A DNA stretch of 64,000 nucleotides from Halorussus aquaticus (GTDB taxonomy: Archaea; Halobacteriota; Halobacteria; Halobacteriales; Haladaptataceae). How positions within the stretch are numbered: the stretch's first letter is position 1; each line of letters starts with the position of its first letter. Shown one piece after another: positions 1 to 8,472 of this stretch. The stretch is taken from positions 2,604,001-2,668,000 of the forward strand of contig NZ_CP100400.1 of the NCBI RefSeq assembly GCF_024218795.1, read 5' to 3'. The notes beneath the pieces are model-generated. The model was given only the letters and a program-made list of their open reading frames with translations. It was not told the origin of the DNA and searched no databases. Both the position numbers and the translations under genes were made by a program.

Positions 1-506
1 GTCGTCAGGAAGACGTAGGGGTACGTGAAGAGCGTGAGGACCAGCGTCGCGCCCTCGAACCCGTAAATCGTCGGAATCGACTCGACGCCGAGGGGCGCGA
101 GCAGGTCCGAGAGGACGCCGTGGGGGCCGAAGGCCGAGACGAACGCGAACGCGCCGATGTAGCTCGGGACGACCAGCGGGAGCGAGACCACGACCGTCCA
201 GAACCGGCGGAACGGCAGGTCGGTCTGAACCGTGAGCACCGCCAGCGGGACGCCGACGAGTACCGACCCGAGCGTGACGCCCGCGACGAGCGCCACGCTG
301 TTAGTCACGACTTCGAGCGTCGAGGGCTGGAAGAGCAGGTCGAGCGCCTGCTGAGAACCGATTTCGAGCGACCGGAGAACGAGCCACACGACCGGGAAGG
401 CGACCGCCGCGGCGACCGCCCCCGCCAGCAGGACCAGCGAGACCGGCGGTGACTCCTCGTCGCCGAGTTTCGCGGTGGCCCGCCGGAGACGGTCGCGGGT
501 CGCCAT
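1..506 (-). CDS. ABC transporter permease, Fe3+/thiamine type (3' end cut by window)
   Basis: Only the first 168 or so residues are present; the gene runs off the left edge. The visible part begins MATRDRLRRATAK, then has a hydrophobic helix (AGAVAAAVAFPVVWLVL), an external loop, and further helices with PLVVPSYIGAFAF, typical of the double-length FbpB/ThiP-like permeases that import ferric iron. Its ATG overlaps the TGA of the upstream solute-binding protein by one base (TGATG), so the two are translationally coupled and very likely one operon under the iron box further upstream. Iron is favoured over thiamine because of that box and the Tyr-Tyr pair of the binding protein; this is inference. 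Confidence 0.85.
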   Translation of the reverse strand, partial: MATRDRLRRATAKLGDEESPPVSLVLLAGAVAAAVAFPVVWLVLRSLEIGSQQALDLLFQPSTLEVVTNSVALVAGVTLGSVLVGVPLAVLTVQTDLPFRRFWTVVVSLPLVVPSYIGAFAFVSAFGPHGVLSDLLAPLGVESIPTIYGFEGATLVLTLFTYPYVFLT

Positions 507-1654
507 CAGAGGACACCCACCTCGCGCATCAGTTCGAGGGTCGGTTCGAGGTTCGAGAGCTTCGAGAGGTCGAGTTGGGGCGGCTTGAGTTCGTCCACGG
601 TCGGCAGCGGACCGACCGGCGACACCTCGGGGACCGTGGGGTACGCGAACGTCTGCGTGGCGAAGAACTCCTGCGCCTCCGCGGAGAGCAGGTGGCGCAC
701 GAAGTCCGCCGCGAGTTCCTTCTGGTCGGTACTCTGGAGAATCTCACACCCCGAGACGTTGACCAGCGCGCCCGCGTCGTTCTTCGTGAACGCGAGGTCG
801 ATGGGGGCGTTCTCCCGGGACGAGATGACTCGGAGCGCGTAGTAGTGGTTGGCGAACCCGGCCTGTATCTCGCCGTCCGCGACCGCGTTCGAGACTTGGA
901 ACTCGTCGGGGTAGCGCGAGACGTTCTGGTCCTGCATGCCGCGGAGCCACTGCTTGGTCGCCTCGGGACCTTCCAGCAAGCGCATGGCGGTGACGAACGA
1001 CTTGAACGCGCCGTAGGTCGGTGCCCACCCCATCGCGCCCTTCAGTCCGGCGTTCTGCGTGAACTTCCCGACCTTGGTCGGGATGTCGGACTCCGAGAGT
1101 TCGTCGGTGTTGTACGGAATCGACCGCGCGCGTCCGGCGACGCCGACCCACGAGCGGTCGGCGTCCTTGAACCCCTTCGGGACGGGCTTCACGACGCGCT
1201 GGGGGAGCTTCGTCGTGATTCCGGCGTCGGCGACGAGACCGAGCGACGTGGAGTCGATGGACCAGAACACGTCCGCGGGACTTTCGCCGCCCTTCTCGAC
1301 CTCGATGATTTCGTTCGCCAGTTGGGTCGAGGGAGCCATCCGAACTTTGGCGGTGAAGTTGGGGTACTTTCGCTCGAGGAGTCGGACGAGGTTCTCGTAG
1401 AGACCGCCCTCGCCCCCGCCGAGATACAGGTTCAGCGTCCCGTCGAGGTCCGGCAGGTCGTCCATCGACGTGCCGCCCGGCGCGGAGCGCGATTCGACCA
1501 GCGGACCGGACCCCCGGAAGTCCGAAATCGCGAGGTCCGACCCGCTCTCGTCCTGCTGGGTGAACTGACTCAGACAACCGGACAGTCCGGCCGCCGCGCC
1601 GACCGCACCCGACGCGAGAAGCCGACGCCGTGTCCATCCGCGACGCTTACTCAT
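506..1654 (-). CDS. Fe3+-type ABC transporter substrate-binding Tat lipoprotein
   Basis: 382 aa extracellular solute-binding protein. The N-terminus has a twin-arginine signal (TRRRLLASG, residues 8-16) and a lipobox LSGC with Cys27, so it should be exported folded and lipid-anchored outside the membrane. The mature part has the type-II periplasmic-binding fold of the FbpA/FutA group: a glycine-rich GGGEGGLYENL near residue 80, and an adjacent tyrosine pair, Tyr271-Tyr272 (ANHYYALR), where FbpA proteins bind Fe3+. It is followed by the overlapping permease gene. The start is the ATG placed 9 nt after a TTAGG-N4-CCTAA iron box and about 30 nt after a TATA-like TATAAG, so the transcript is probably leaderless and repressed by iron. 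Confidence 0.88.
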   Translation of the reverse strand: MSKRRGWTRRRLLASGAVGAAAGLSGCLSQFTQQDESGSDLAISDFRGSGPLVESRSAPGGTSMDDLPDLDGTLNLYLGGGEGGLYENLVRLLERKYPNFTAKVRMAPSTQLANEIIEVEKGGESPADVFWSIDSTSLGLVADAGITTKLPQRVVKPVPKGFKDADRSWVGVAGRARSIPYNTDELSESDIPTKVGKFTQNAGLKGAMGWAPTYGAFKSFVTAMRLLEGPEATKQWLRGMQDQNVSRYPDEFQVSNAVADGEIQAGFANHYYALRVISSRENAPIDLAFTKNDAGALVNVSGCEILQSTDQKELAADFVRHLLSAEAQEFFATQTFAYPTVPEVSPVGPLPTVDELKPPQLDLSKLSNLEPTLELMREVGVL

Positions 1655-1662
1655 GTTTAGAA

Positions 1663-1676
1663 TTAGGCTGCCCTAA
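1663..1676. promoter_or_regulatory. Iron box (DtxR/IdeR-like operator) of the Fe ABC transporter
   Basis: TTAGGCTGCCCTAA, an inverted repeat TTAGG-N4-CCTAA, lies between the TATA-like element and the ATG of the binding-protein gene, where a bound repressor would block initiation. The same arms recur at 2896, 23236, 62148 and 62168. DtxR-family metalloregulators are known to bind such sites; no such regulator gene is in this window. Confidence 0.78.
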
Positions 1677-1713
1677 AACTCTTATACCTACCGATTCGGG
1701 GTCCGTGGGGACC

Positions 1714-2877
1714 TCAGTCGTCGGCCGGGGCGGGCGTCGTCTCGACCGGTCGAAGTTCGTCCAGCGCCGAGAGCCAGTCGAGCATGTACTCGCCGACGTA
1801 GTTGAAGAACTCGCCGTTCTCGTACGCCTCGAAGTCGCTCTCGGCGAGTTCTCGGGCCATCGCCTCGAAGACGCCCGCGTAGGAGTCGGCGTCGCTCCCC
1901 GTCCCGTCCACGACTTCCCAGAGGTGCTCGTTGAGTTCGAGACCGGGCACCTCGTTGTTCAGGTCGTCGAACGTCGAGCGCGGGGCCTTGTTGTGTTCAC
2001 ACAGCGGATAGCCGTTGTAGATGGTCTTGCCCAGCACGTCGCAGGCGCGCTTGAGGAACACGCCCGACCAGATGTCGTCGAACCGGCCGACGTTCCACCG
2101 GTTGTCGTCCATCGGCAACTGGTAGAACGCCGGAATCACCTCGCGCTCGAACGCGAGGTTCATCGAGCAGACCGTGAGGTAGTTCCCCCGCGCGGCCACG
2201 AAGTCGCCGGTGTAGTCGTCCGTCGTAGTGCGCGTCTGGGCCTGTCCCTGCAGGTCGCCGTCCATCAGGATGCGGACCGCGTCGAGGTCCGGGACGTTGG
2301 TCCAGAGGCCCTGCGAAGCGACCACGTCGGAGACCGCCGCGGTGCCGGTTTCGACGGTCTCGTCCATCGCCGAGTAGGGGTAGCCGCGGGGGTAGAGACC
2401 GTGGTCCTCGAAGTTCTGGTAGAGGACGTTGACCCAGTTCTCGTCGGAGGACACCTCCTCGACTTCTCCCTCGAAGTCGAGATTCCGCACGTGCCGACCG
2501 AAGAAGTCGAAGTCCTCGTGGGGCAGGGTGTCGTCGTCGATGAAGAAGCCGTAGTCGAACTCGTTGGCCCAGATGTACAGCAGACCGAAACTCGTCTCCG
2601 CGTGACTCGCGGCGGGGACGAGGTGGTCGTACTCCCCGATGCCCTGTGCCTCGTACCACTCTTCGCGCCGACTCGCGTCGAAGACTTCGCCCGAGACGCC
2701 CTCGTCGGCGAGCATCTCGGCCATCTCGTCGGTGTCGCAGAAGTCCTCGGTGACCAGCAGGACGTGCAGGCGGTCCAAGTCGAAGCCGTGTTCGCGGGCG
2801 TTCTCGAAGTAGGCCCGCATGCACTCGTACTCCCGAATCGTCGGGACGACGACGCAGATGTCCTCGCTCGGGCTCAT
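1714..2877 (-). CDS. RGP/UDP-arabinopyranose mutase-like glycosyltransferase
   Basis: 387 aa, GT-A-like cytosolic protein resembling the reversibly glycosylated polypeptide family (often labelled alpha-1,4-glucan-protein synthase). Visible motifs: N-terminal ICVVVPTIRE, an acidic metal/nucleotide motif FFIDDDTLP near residue 112, DENW, and a C-terminal half with RFDDIWSGVFLKR near residue 265, the conserved stretch of this family. The plant homologues interconvert UDP-arabinose ring forms; the haloarchaeal substrate is not known. A TTAGG-N4-CCTAA box sits 19 bp upstream of the ATG and overlaps the TATA region, so expression is probably iron-controlled. A GGTAAGGA just before the ATG may act in ribosome binding. 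Family assignment good, role unknown. Confidence 0.72.
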   Translation of the reverse strand: MSPSEDICVVVPTIREYECMRAYFENAREHGFDLDRLHVLLVTEDFCDTDEMAEMLADEGVSGEVFDASRREEWYEAQGIGEYDHLVPAASHAETSFGLLYIWANEFDYGFFIDDDTLPHEDFDFFGRHVRNLDFEGEVEEVSSDENWVNVLYQNFEDHGLYPRGYPYSAMDETVETGTAAVSDVVASQGLWTNVPDLDAVRILMDGDLQGQAQTRTTTDDYTGDFVAARGNYLTVCSMNLAFEREVIPAFYQLPMDDNRWNVGRFDDIWSGVFLKRACDVLGKTIYNGYPLCEHNKAPRSTFDDLNNEVPGLELNEHLWEVVDGTGSDADSYAGVFEAMARELAESDFEAYENGEFFNYVGEYMLDWLSALDELRPVETTPAPADD

Positions 2878-2895
2878 TCCTTACCACGAGTTGGT

Positions 2896-2909
2896 TTAGG
2901 TAGGCCTAA
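2896..2909. promoter_or_regulatory. Iron box upstream of RGP-like gene
   Basis: TTAGGTAGGCCTAA, again TTAGG-N4-CCTAA. It overlaps the TTTTAG element that would serve as TATA box for the leftward glycosyltransferase gene (about 33 nt before the ATG). The divergent small membrane gene starts 81 bp to the right, so it is less likely to be the target. Confidence 0.74.
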
Positions 2910-2989
2910 AAGGTTGTCTGTTCGGTTCGTCGTCCCGGGCGAACATGTCCGGAACTGGACCGAAGAGGGTCGGCGTCGAACGGACGGGT

Positions 2990-3172
2990 ATGGTTGCTAA
3001 CGACACGCAATCGAAGGTGGGCATCGTACTCCTCGTCCTCGGGGGCATCCTGCTGTTCGGCGTAGTCGCGTTCGGACTGCCCTTCGTCTACGAGGCGAGC
3101 GCAGTCTCGGTCCTCGGTCTCGCCGTCGGTGCGGTGCTAATCGGCACCGCGGAGGACGGACGGCCGGTCTGA
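2990..3172 (+). CDS. Small two-helix membrane protein
   Basis: 60 aa from the internal ATG (MVANDTQSKVG). A GTG/ATG-started longer form from 2945 is possible but adds a basic segment not expected in this type of protein. Two hydrophobic helices (VGIVLLVLGGILLFGVVAFGL and AVSVLGLAVGAVLIGTA) separated by a short loop, acidic tail. No function recognised. The next gene encodes a protein of the same size and layout, so the two may be diverged tandem copies. Confidence 0.6.
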   Translation: MVANDTQSKVGIVLLVLGGILLFGVVAFGLPFVYEASAVSVLGLAVGAVLIGTAEDGRPV

Positions 3173-3268
3173 GGCGACGCGCCGACCTCGACGACTGGCG
3201 AACCCCGACGCCGGAGACCAGCGGGAGCGGCAATCGGACCTAAGTTACCGGACGGTGAGACGACGGAC

Positions 3269-3448
3269 ATGGACGACGCCACGCAACTCTGGGGCGGGGT
3301 CGGACTCATCGTCGTCGGTGCGCTCGTCCTGTTCGCGCCGCTGGTGTTGAACCTCACGTACACCACGCTGCTGCTGTCGGCGGCAGTCCTCGTGCTCGCC
3401 GCGGGGTCGTTGCTGGTCGGACTGTCACGGCGCGGGCGAGCGGTCTGA
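3269..3448 (+). CDS. Small two-helix membrane protein
   Basis: 59 aa, MDDATQLWGGVGLIVVGALV and so on, with two predicted transmembrane helices (residues about 10-28 and 33-52) and a basic tail SRRGRAV. Start ATG follows a short gap of 96 bp after the preceding small membrane gene, which has the same size and two-helix layout. Function unknown. The high hydrophobicity with conserved layout supports a real gene despite its size. Confidence 0.55.
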   Translation: MDDATQLWGGVGLIVVGALVLFAPLVLNLTYTTLLLSAAVLVLAAGSLLVGLSRRGRAV

Positions 3449-3550
3449 GTCGGATACCTCGCTGTCCGGACTCGGGGTATCCGTCGGACGGTAGTCCCGC
3501 GTTCCGGTTCGGCGATACAATCAAATATCCGCCTGTCGAGATTCCAAGAT

Positions 3551-5188
3551 ATGCCTCTCGACTACGAACGCGAGCGCGAGGCCTTCGAGTGGGACGTTCC
3601 GGACGACTACAACGTCCCGGCGGTGATCGAGGATCACGCCGAGTCGTTCGGCGACCGACTCGCGGTCAGGTTCCGCGACGACGAGGGCGGCGAGGCCGAG
3701 CGGACCTACGCCGACCTCCGCGACGACCAGAACCGATTCGCCGCCGCGCTGGCCGACCTCGGTGTGGGCGAGGGCGACCGCGTGATGCACCTGTTCCCGC
3801 GCCACCCCGACGCGTTCGCCGTCCAGTTGGGGGCGCTCGCGCGCGGCGCGCTGCTGGTCCCCTGTTCGGCCATGCTCAAGCCCAAGGATATGGCCTTCCG
3901 GGCTAACGACTGCGAGGCCGAGACCGTGGTGGTCCACGCCGACCTCACCGAGATGGTCGAACCCGTGCTGGACGAGACGCCCCTCGACACCGTCGTCGTG
4001 CTGGACGCGGACGGCGACCCCGAGCGCGAGAACTGGCACGCCTTCGCCGACCTTCTGGAGGGACGCGACGCCGACCACGACGGGGCGGAACTCTCGGCCG
4101 ACGACCCGATGTCCATCAACTACACCAGCGGGACGACCGGGCAACCGAAACCCGTCCTCCACCGCCACCGATGGATGCGGTGCTTCGAACTCGTCAACGG
4201 TCCGTACTGGTGGGGCGTGGACAGGGACACCGACTTCTCGGACGAACTGCTCTGGGCGACCACCGGGACCGGGTGGGCCAAGTGGTTCTGGAGTCCCGTG
4301 GGCGTGGGACTGACGACCGGAGCCTCGCAGTTCGTCTACGACGGCGACTTCGAGGCCGAGACCTTCCTCGACCTGCTGGAGGAGGAGGGCGTGACGCGTC
4401 TCTGCGCCGTGCCGACCCAGTACCGGATGTTCACGCAGGTCGAGGAGTTGGGCGAGTACGACCTCGCGCTGACCGAGGCGGTCTCGGCGGGCGAACCGCT
4501 GAACCGCGAACCGATTCAGGAGTTCGAGGAGGCGTTCGGCGTCACGCCGCGAGACGGCTACGGCCAGACCGAGACGGTCGCGCTCGTGACGAACTACCCC
4601 GGCATCGACGTGAAGCCGGGGAGCATGGGTAAGCCCGTACCGGGCATCGACGTGACTCTGCTCGACACGCAGGACGATGAGGAAGTGGACGCGGGCGAGA
4701 CCGGCGAAATCGCGGTCCCGGTCGGGAGCCCCGCCATCTTCGACGGCTACTACGAGAAGCCGGAGTTGGACGAGCAGACGTTCCACGGCGACTACTACCG
4801 GACCGGCGACCTCGCCCGGAAAGACGAGGACGGCTACTACTTCTTCGAGGGCCGGGCCGACGACATCATCATCTCGTCGGGCTACCGCATCGGCCCGTTC
4901 GAGGTCGAGGACGCGCTCGTGGGCCACGAGGCGGTCGCGGAGGCCGCCGCGGTCGCGAGTCCCCACGAGGAGCGGGGCAACGTCGTGAAGGCCTACGTCG
5001 TCCTCGCCGACGGTTACGAGGGGCGCGAGGAATTGACCGACAAGTTGCAGGAGTACATGAAAGCGGAGACGGCCCCGTACAAGTATCCGCGCCGCATCGA
5101 GTACGTCGCGGAACTGCCGACGACCTCCAGTGGGAAGATTCGCCGGATAGAGCTTCGGGAGCGGGAGCGACAGCAGTTCGGCGAGTGA
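3551..5188 (+). CDS. Acyl-CoA synthetase (AMP-forming)
   Basis: 545 aa cytosolic member of the ANL superfamily. It activates a carboxylic acid with ATP to an acyl-adenylate and transfers it to CoA. Visible signatures in order: P-loop YTSGTTGQPKP near residue 185, GYGQTE near 338 (A5), YRTGD near 416 (A7, hinge Asp), GYRIGPFEVE, and the C-terminal SSGKIRR holding the catalytic lysine near 530. Full length for the family. The motif set is closest to medium-chain/acetate-type synthetases; chain length cannot be read from sequence alone. The gene looks leaderless, with CAAATATCC about 27 nt before the ATG. Thiolase and MaoC genes nearby would fit fatty-acid metabolism. Confidence 0.88.
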   Translation: MPLDYEREREAFEWDVPDDYNVPAVIEDHAESFGDRLAVRFRDDEGGEAERTYADLRDDQNRFAAALADLGVGEGDRVMHLFPRHPDAFAVQLGALARGALLVPCSAMLKPKDMAFRANDCEAETVVVHADLTEMVEPVLDETPLDTVVVLDADGDPERENWHAFADLLEGRDADHDGAELSADDPMSINYTSGTTGQPKPVLHRHRWMRCFELVNGPYWWGVDRDTDFSDELLWATTGTGWAKWFWSPVGVGLTTGASQFVYDGDFEAETFLDLLEEEGVTRLCAVPTQYRMFTQVEELGEYDLALTEAVSAGEPLNREPIQEFEEAFGVTPRDGYGQTETVALVTNYPGIDVKPGSMGKPVPGIDVTLLDTQDDEEVDAGETGEIAVPVGSPAIFDGYYEKPELDEQTFHGDYYRTGDLARKDEDGYYFFEGRADDIIISSGYRIGPFEVEDALVGHEAVAEAAAVASPHEERGNVVKAYVVLADGYEGREELTDKLQEYMKAETAPYKYPRRIEYVAELPTTSSGKIRRIELRERERQQFGE

Positions 5189-5283
5189 CTATTTGTTAGA
5201 TATACCTACATTTATTCGTACACATCTATGTTGTGAAGTGATTATCAACAAGACCTATCATCTACGGACGTAACGGCGTGAGT

Positions 5284-6465
5284 ATGCGTCGAGAACGAAA
5301 CCGGTCCGGGGATTCGGGCGGAGCGTGGAGTTCGGCTCTCGTAACCGGTCTCGGGGTCTTCTTCCTATTCGTCTACGTCGCCGAACAGGTGGTCGTCTAC
5401 GACGTACAGCGTTTCTACTCGAAGGGATTCCTCGCCGGGTTCGCCGTCTCCGCGATATTCATCTCGGCCCTGCTGGGCGGTGGGTACTGGCTCGGTCGGA
5501 CCGACCTCTCGCCCGACCGGTATCTCCGGGTCGCCAAGTGGGTCGTGGGAGGGATGGTGTTCTTCTTCGGTATCAACGTCGTCATCATGGCCCTGACGAA
5601 TACGGGTGACTTCGCGTTCCGGTTCTCTTGGGGACGGTGGTCGGCGAACGTCGGCGCGGCGGGCGGTCTGCTGGTCGGGTACGTCGAGGCGCGCGCCATC
5701 CAGCGCGAACTCGAAGCCCAGCGGGCCGAGATACGCGCCGAGGAGGCCGAGAGCCAGCGGCGGTGGCTCGACTACCTGAACGGACTCCTCCGCCACGAGG
5801 TGCTGAACACCGCGAACATCATCACCGGATACGCGTCCATCCTCCTCGACGACGACGCTCTCGACGACACGACCGAGGCGCACCTCGCGACGATTCACCG
5901 GCAGGGCCGAGACATGACGAACGTCATCAGGGACGTGCAGGTGCTGCTGGAGACCACCTCGGAACCGGACCAGTCGAAACCGAAGAATCTCTCGGACGTA
6001 CTCGCCGACGAACTCGACCAACTCCGCGACACGTACGAGTCGGTGACGGTCGAGGCGTCGATACCCGACGACGTGACCGTGTTGGCCGACGACCTTCTGG
6101 CGCGCATATTCTCGAACCTCTTTCGGAACGCGGTCGAACACAACGACTCCGAGCGTCCGGAGGTCCGCGTGACCGTCGAGGAGACGGGTGAGACGGCTCT
6201 CGTCCGCGTCGCGGACGACGGGCCGGGGATTCCGGCGAACGACCGGGCGACGCTGTTCGACCGCAGCGACAACACCGGGGCCAGTCACGGTCTCGGTCTC
6301 TACCTCGTTCGGACGCTCGCGGAGCGCTACGACGGCCGAGTCGAACTGACAGAGACCGGCCCCGACGGGAGCGTGTTCACGGTCGAACTGTCGAAGACCG
6401 ACCGGGATACCCACGACACGGCCGCCGTCGAGGAGGGTGCCCCGGACCAGCGACTCGCACAGTAG
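5284..6465 (+). CDS. Membrane sensor histidine kinase
   Basis: About 393 aa from the ATG (a GTG six bases upstream is possible). Four hydrophobic helices in the first 140 residues form the membrane sensor; there is no obvious PAS or extracellular domain. A short coiled segment leads to the H-box LLRHEVLNTANIITGY, where the His is phosphorylated, then the ATPase domain with N-box NLFRNAVEHN, G1 DDGPGI and G2 HGLGLYLV. It should signal to a response regulator, but none is adjacent. The signal sensed is unknown. An AT-rich 90-bp upstream region holds several TATA-like runs. Confidence 0.88.
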   Translation: MRRERNRSGDSGGAWSSALVTGLGVFFLFVYVAEQVVVYDVQRFYSKGFLAGFAVSAIFISALLGGGYWLGRTDLSPDRYLRVAKWVVGGMVFFFGINVVIMALTNTGDFAFRFSWGRWSANVGAAGGLLVGYVEARAIQRELEAQRAEIRAEEAESQRRWLDYLNGLLRHEVLNTANIITGYASILLDDDALDDTTEAHLATIHRQGRDMTNVIRDVQVLLETTSEPDQSKPKNLSDVLADELDQLRDTYESVTVEASIPDDVTVLADDLLARIFSNLFRNAVEHNDSERPEVRVTVEETGETALVRVADDGPGIPANDRATLFDRSDNTGASHGLGLYLVRTLAERYDGRVELTETGPDGSVFTVELSKTDRDTHDTAAVEEGAPDQRLAQ

Positions 6466-6497
6466 TCCGAGTCACAGACGGCGCTTCGACCGTCGCG

Positions 6498-7499
6498 CTA
6501 TCCGTCGCTGAAGTACTCCGCTACGTCGTCGCCCGTCCCTTCGCTCTCCACCGCCTCCAGCGCCAGCGCCAACTTCACCCGCGCCTTCCACGGCGCGAGG
6601 TCGCCGCCCGGAATCGCGCCCGCGTCCTGCAGGGTCTTGCCGCCGCCCGCCGTCCCGTACACCGCCCCGGTCGTCCCCGCGCCGCAGCGCGAGGTCAGCA
6701 CGACCGGAACGCCCGCGTCGATGGCGTCCACGACGGCCGCGCCGAGTTCGCCGGTCGTATTGCCGAGACCGGTCCCGGCGATTACGATACCGTCGGCACC
6801 TGCCTCGACCGCGCGCTCGACCTGTGCGCCGTCGACGCCCGCGGCCGAGACGACTATCTCGACGCGGGCGTCCGGCACTTCGACGGACGCCGCTCCGTCA
6901 GCAACCGGAAGGTGGACCGACTCGCTGGCGGGGTCGCGGTGGAACCGAACTGCGTCGCGGGTCAGCGTGGCGACCGGGCCGTCGTTCGGCGAGGCGAACG
7001 CCGCGAGTTTGTGGGTGTGGACCTTCCGCACGTCGCGCGCGGCGTGGAGTTCGTCGTCGAACGCGAGGTAGACGCCGTCGTCAACTCGTCTGTGGGTCCC
7101 CGCGCGCACCGCCGCCAACAGGTTCGCGGGCGCGTCCGAACTCGGTTCGTCCAGTCGTCGCTGTGCGCCCGTGACGACCACCGGGACCGACAGCGAACAG
7201 GTCAGGTCGAGGAAGTACGCCGTCTCGGCCATGGTGTCGGTCCCGTGGGTCACGACCACCGCGTCGGCCCCGTCTTCGACCGCCTCGCGGGCGCGTTCGG
7301 CGACCGTCGCCATTATCTCGAAGTCCACGTCGAATCCCGGGACCTGCGAGACCGATTCGACGCTCGGGTCGGCGTGGGCCGCGAGGTCCGGAACCGAGTC
7401 GAGGAGGTCCTCGCCGTCGAGACTCGGGGCCGCCCCGTCCTCGTCTGGCGTGCTTGCGATGGTGCCACCGGTCGCCACGACGTGTACGTTCGGGAGCAT
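6498..7499 (-). CDS. L-asparaginase (type I fold)
   Basis: 333 aa from MLPNVHVVATGG; the upstream ATG at 7526 would add nine unlikely residues. Hydrolyses asparagine to aspartate and ammonia. The first catalytic triad element is TGGTIAST (nucleophilic Thr), and the second is VTHGTDTMAET (Thr-Asp pair); a conserved TGLGNTTGEL follows in the C-terminal domain. No signal peptide, so cytosolic. GatD, the archaeal amidotransferase subunit, shares these motifs but carries an additional N-terminal domain not seen here, so free asparaginase is preferred. Confidence 0.86.
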   Translation of the reverse strand: MLPNVHVVATGGTIASTPDEDGAAPSLDGEDLLDSVPDLAAHADPSVESVSQVPGFDVDFEIMATVAERAREAVEDGADAVVVTHGTDTMAETAYFLDLTCSLSVPVVVTGAQRRLDEPSSDAPANLLAAVRAGTHRRVDDGVYLAFDDELHAARDVRKVHTHKLAAFASPNDGPVATLTRDAVRFHRDPASESVHLPVADGAASVEVPDARVEIVVSAAGVDGAQVERAVEAGADGIVIAGTGLGNTTGELGAAVVDAIDAGVPVVLTSRCGAGTTGAVYGTAGGGKTLQDAGAIPGGDLAPWKARVKLALALEAVESEGTGDDVAEYFSDG

Positions 7500-7616
7500 A
7501 CGCCTATTCGCGTCCGACGACGCCAAGAAGTTACGGAATCACGCGTATCCCTCAGTTCCGAGAGGCGTTTCAATTTCTACCCGGAATTTTATATTTCGGT
7601 CCGTCGTACGTGTCCT

Positions 7617-8138
7617 GTGTTCGGAAGTTTCCCCGCCGAAGCGGAACCTGACGGGGCGGTGTTCGGACCTCATCACTTCTACATCGGCGTCCTGCTGATA
7701 CTGCTGGTCTGTCTGATGGTGCGCGACCCCGACTCGGAGTCGGCACCGTGGGGCGTCGCCGGTCTGACCCTCTTGTCGGTGTTCTCGTTCGCCCTGACGT
7801 GGCCTTACTACCCGGCGGTGGGCGCGTTCGGGGTGCTGGTCCTGCTCGGCGGCGCGACGGCGATTTCGGTCGTCCGGCCGTTCTGGTGGCGCTACGGACT
7901 GTTCGCACGGACCGTCCTCGTCGTCGGCCTGTTCGTGGCGTGGGACGACGTTCTCAGTCACGCGCTCGGGTGGCGCACGCCGCTGGACGCGCTCTGGATT
8001 CGGTATCTCTACCCCTACGTCTCGGACCCGTACGTCCCCTCCGGCGTTCGACTCCCGTCCGACGTGCGGTTACTCGCCGACGTTGAACCCTTCGTCGCGG
8101 AGAATCTCCCCGACGCGCTCGCGGTGGTCGCCCTGTAG
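7617..8138 (+). CDS. Polytopic membrane protein, function unknown
   Basis: About 173 aa from a GTG start (VFGSFPAEAEPDG) placed about 25 nt after a strong TATA (TTTATATTTCG), as expected for a leaderless haloarchaeal gene. Four hydrophobic helices: FYIGVLLILLVCLMV, GLTLLSVFSFALTW, VGAFGVLVLLGGATAISVV and LFARTVLVVGLFVAW, then a hydrophilic tail. No family recognised. The last 69 bases overlap, tail to tail, the 3' end of the opposing SUI1 gene, so the true C-terminus could be shorter only if the frame were wrong. Confidence 0.68.
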   Translation: MFGSFPAEAEPDGAVFGPHHFYIGVLLILLVCLMVRDPDSESAPWGVAGLTLLSVFSFALTWPYYPAVGAFGVLVLLGGATAISVVRPFWWRYGLFARTVLVVGLFVAWDDVLSHALGWRTPLDALWIRYLYPYVSDPYVPSGVRLPSDVRLLADVEPFVAENLPDALAVVAL

Positions 8139-8375
8139 TTCGATGCGGCCCTCGTCCACGGTACCGCCGGTGGCGAGTTGGCTCTTGAGCGTCGAAGCGA
8201 GGTCGCCGACGTCCACCGACGAGTCGTCGAACCCCTCTACGATGGTCATCGCTTTGCCGTAGGTTCGCTCCTCGACCCTGACCGCGAGTCGTTGCTCGGC
8301 CCTACCGAGGTCCTCGTCGATACCGAGTTCGTCCGGAAGCCCCGAAACGTCGCTGATGTCTTTGTCTTCCCCCAT
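8070..8375 (-). CDS. Translation initiation factor SUI1/eIF1-like protein
   Basis: 101 aa, cytosolic. The SUI1 core is visible: RLAVRVEERTYGKAMTIVEGF, then DLASTLKSQLATGGTVDEGRIELQGDH and the C-terminal RVGEILRDEGFNVGE. Archaeal aIF1 assists start-codon selection on the small ribosomal subunit. Full length for the family. It is divergent from the thiolase gene across 97 bp that must hold both promoters, and its last 69 bases overlap the 3' end of the membrane-protein gene on the other strand. Confidence 0.9.
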   Translation of the reverse strand: MGEDKDISDVSGLPDELGIDEDLGRAEQRLAVRVEERTYGKAMTIVEGFDDSSVDVGDLASTLKSQLATGGTVDEGRIELQGDHRERVGEILRDEGFNVGE

Positions 8376-8472
8376 GTCCCGACGTATGGCGTCCGGCCCA
8401 ATCAGCCTTCCCCGGTCACCAGCGGATGCGTCATCCCCGAGCTATAAACCCCTACTCCGCCTTCGCAAACGC

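Noticed and set aside
449-1660. Long rightward frame opposite the iron-binding protein gene
   Set aside because: Antisense shadow produced by GC-rich codon bias; the leftward frame has Tat signal, lipobox and Tyr pair.
2945-2989. Upstream start for the 60-aa membrane protein
   Set aside because: Adds a basic segment in an unusual place; the inner ATG gives a normal short membrane protein.
5190-5215. Possible iron box TTAGATATACCTA after the acyl-CoA synthetase
   Set aside because: Arms do not match (TTAG vs CCTA with wrong spacing); probably AT-rich promoter of the kinase gene.
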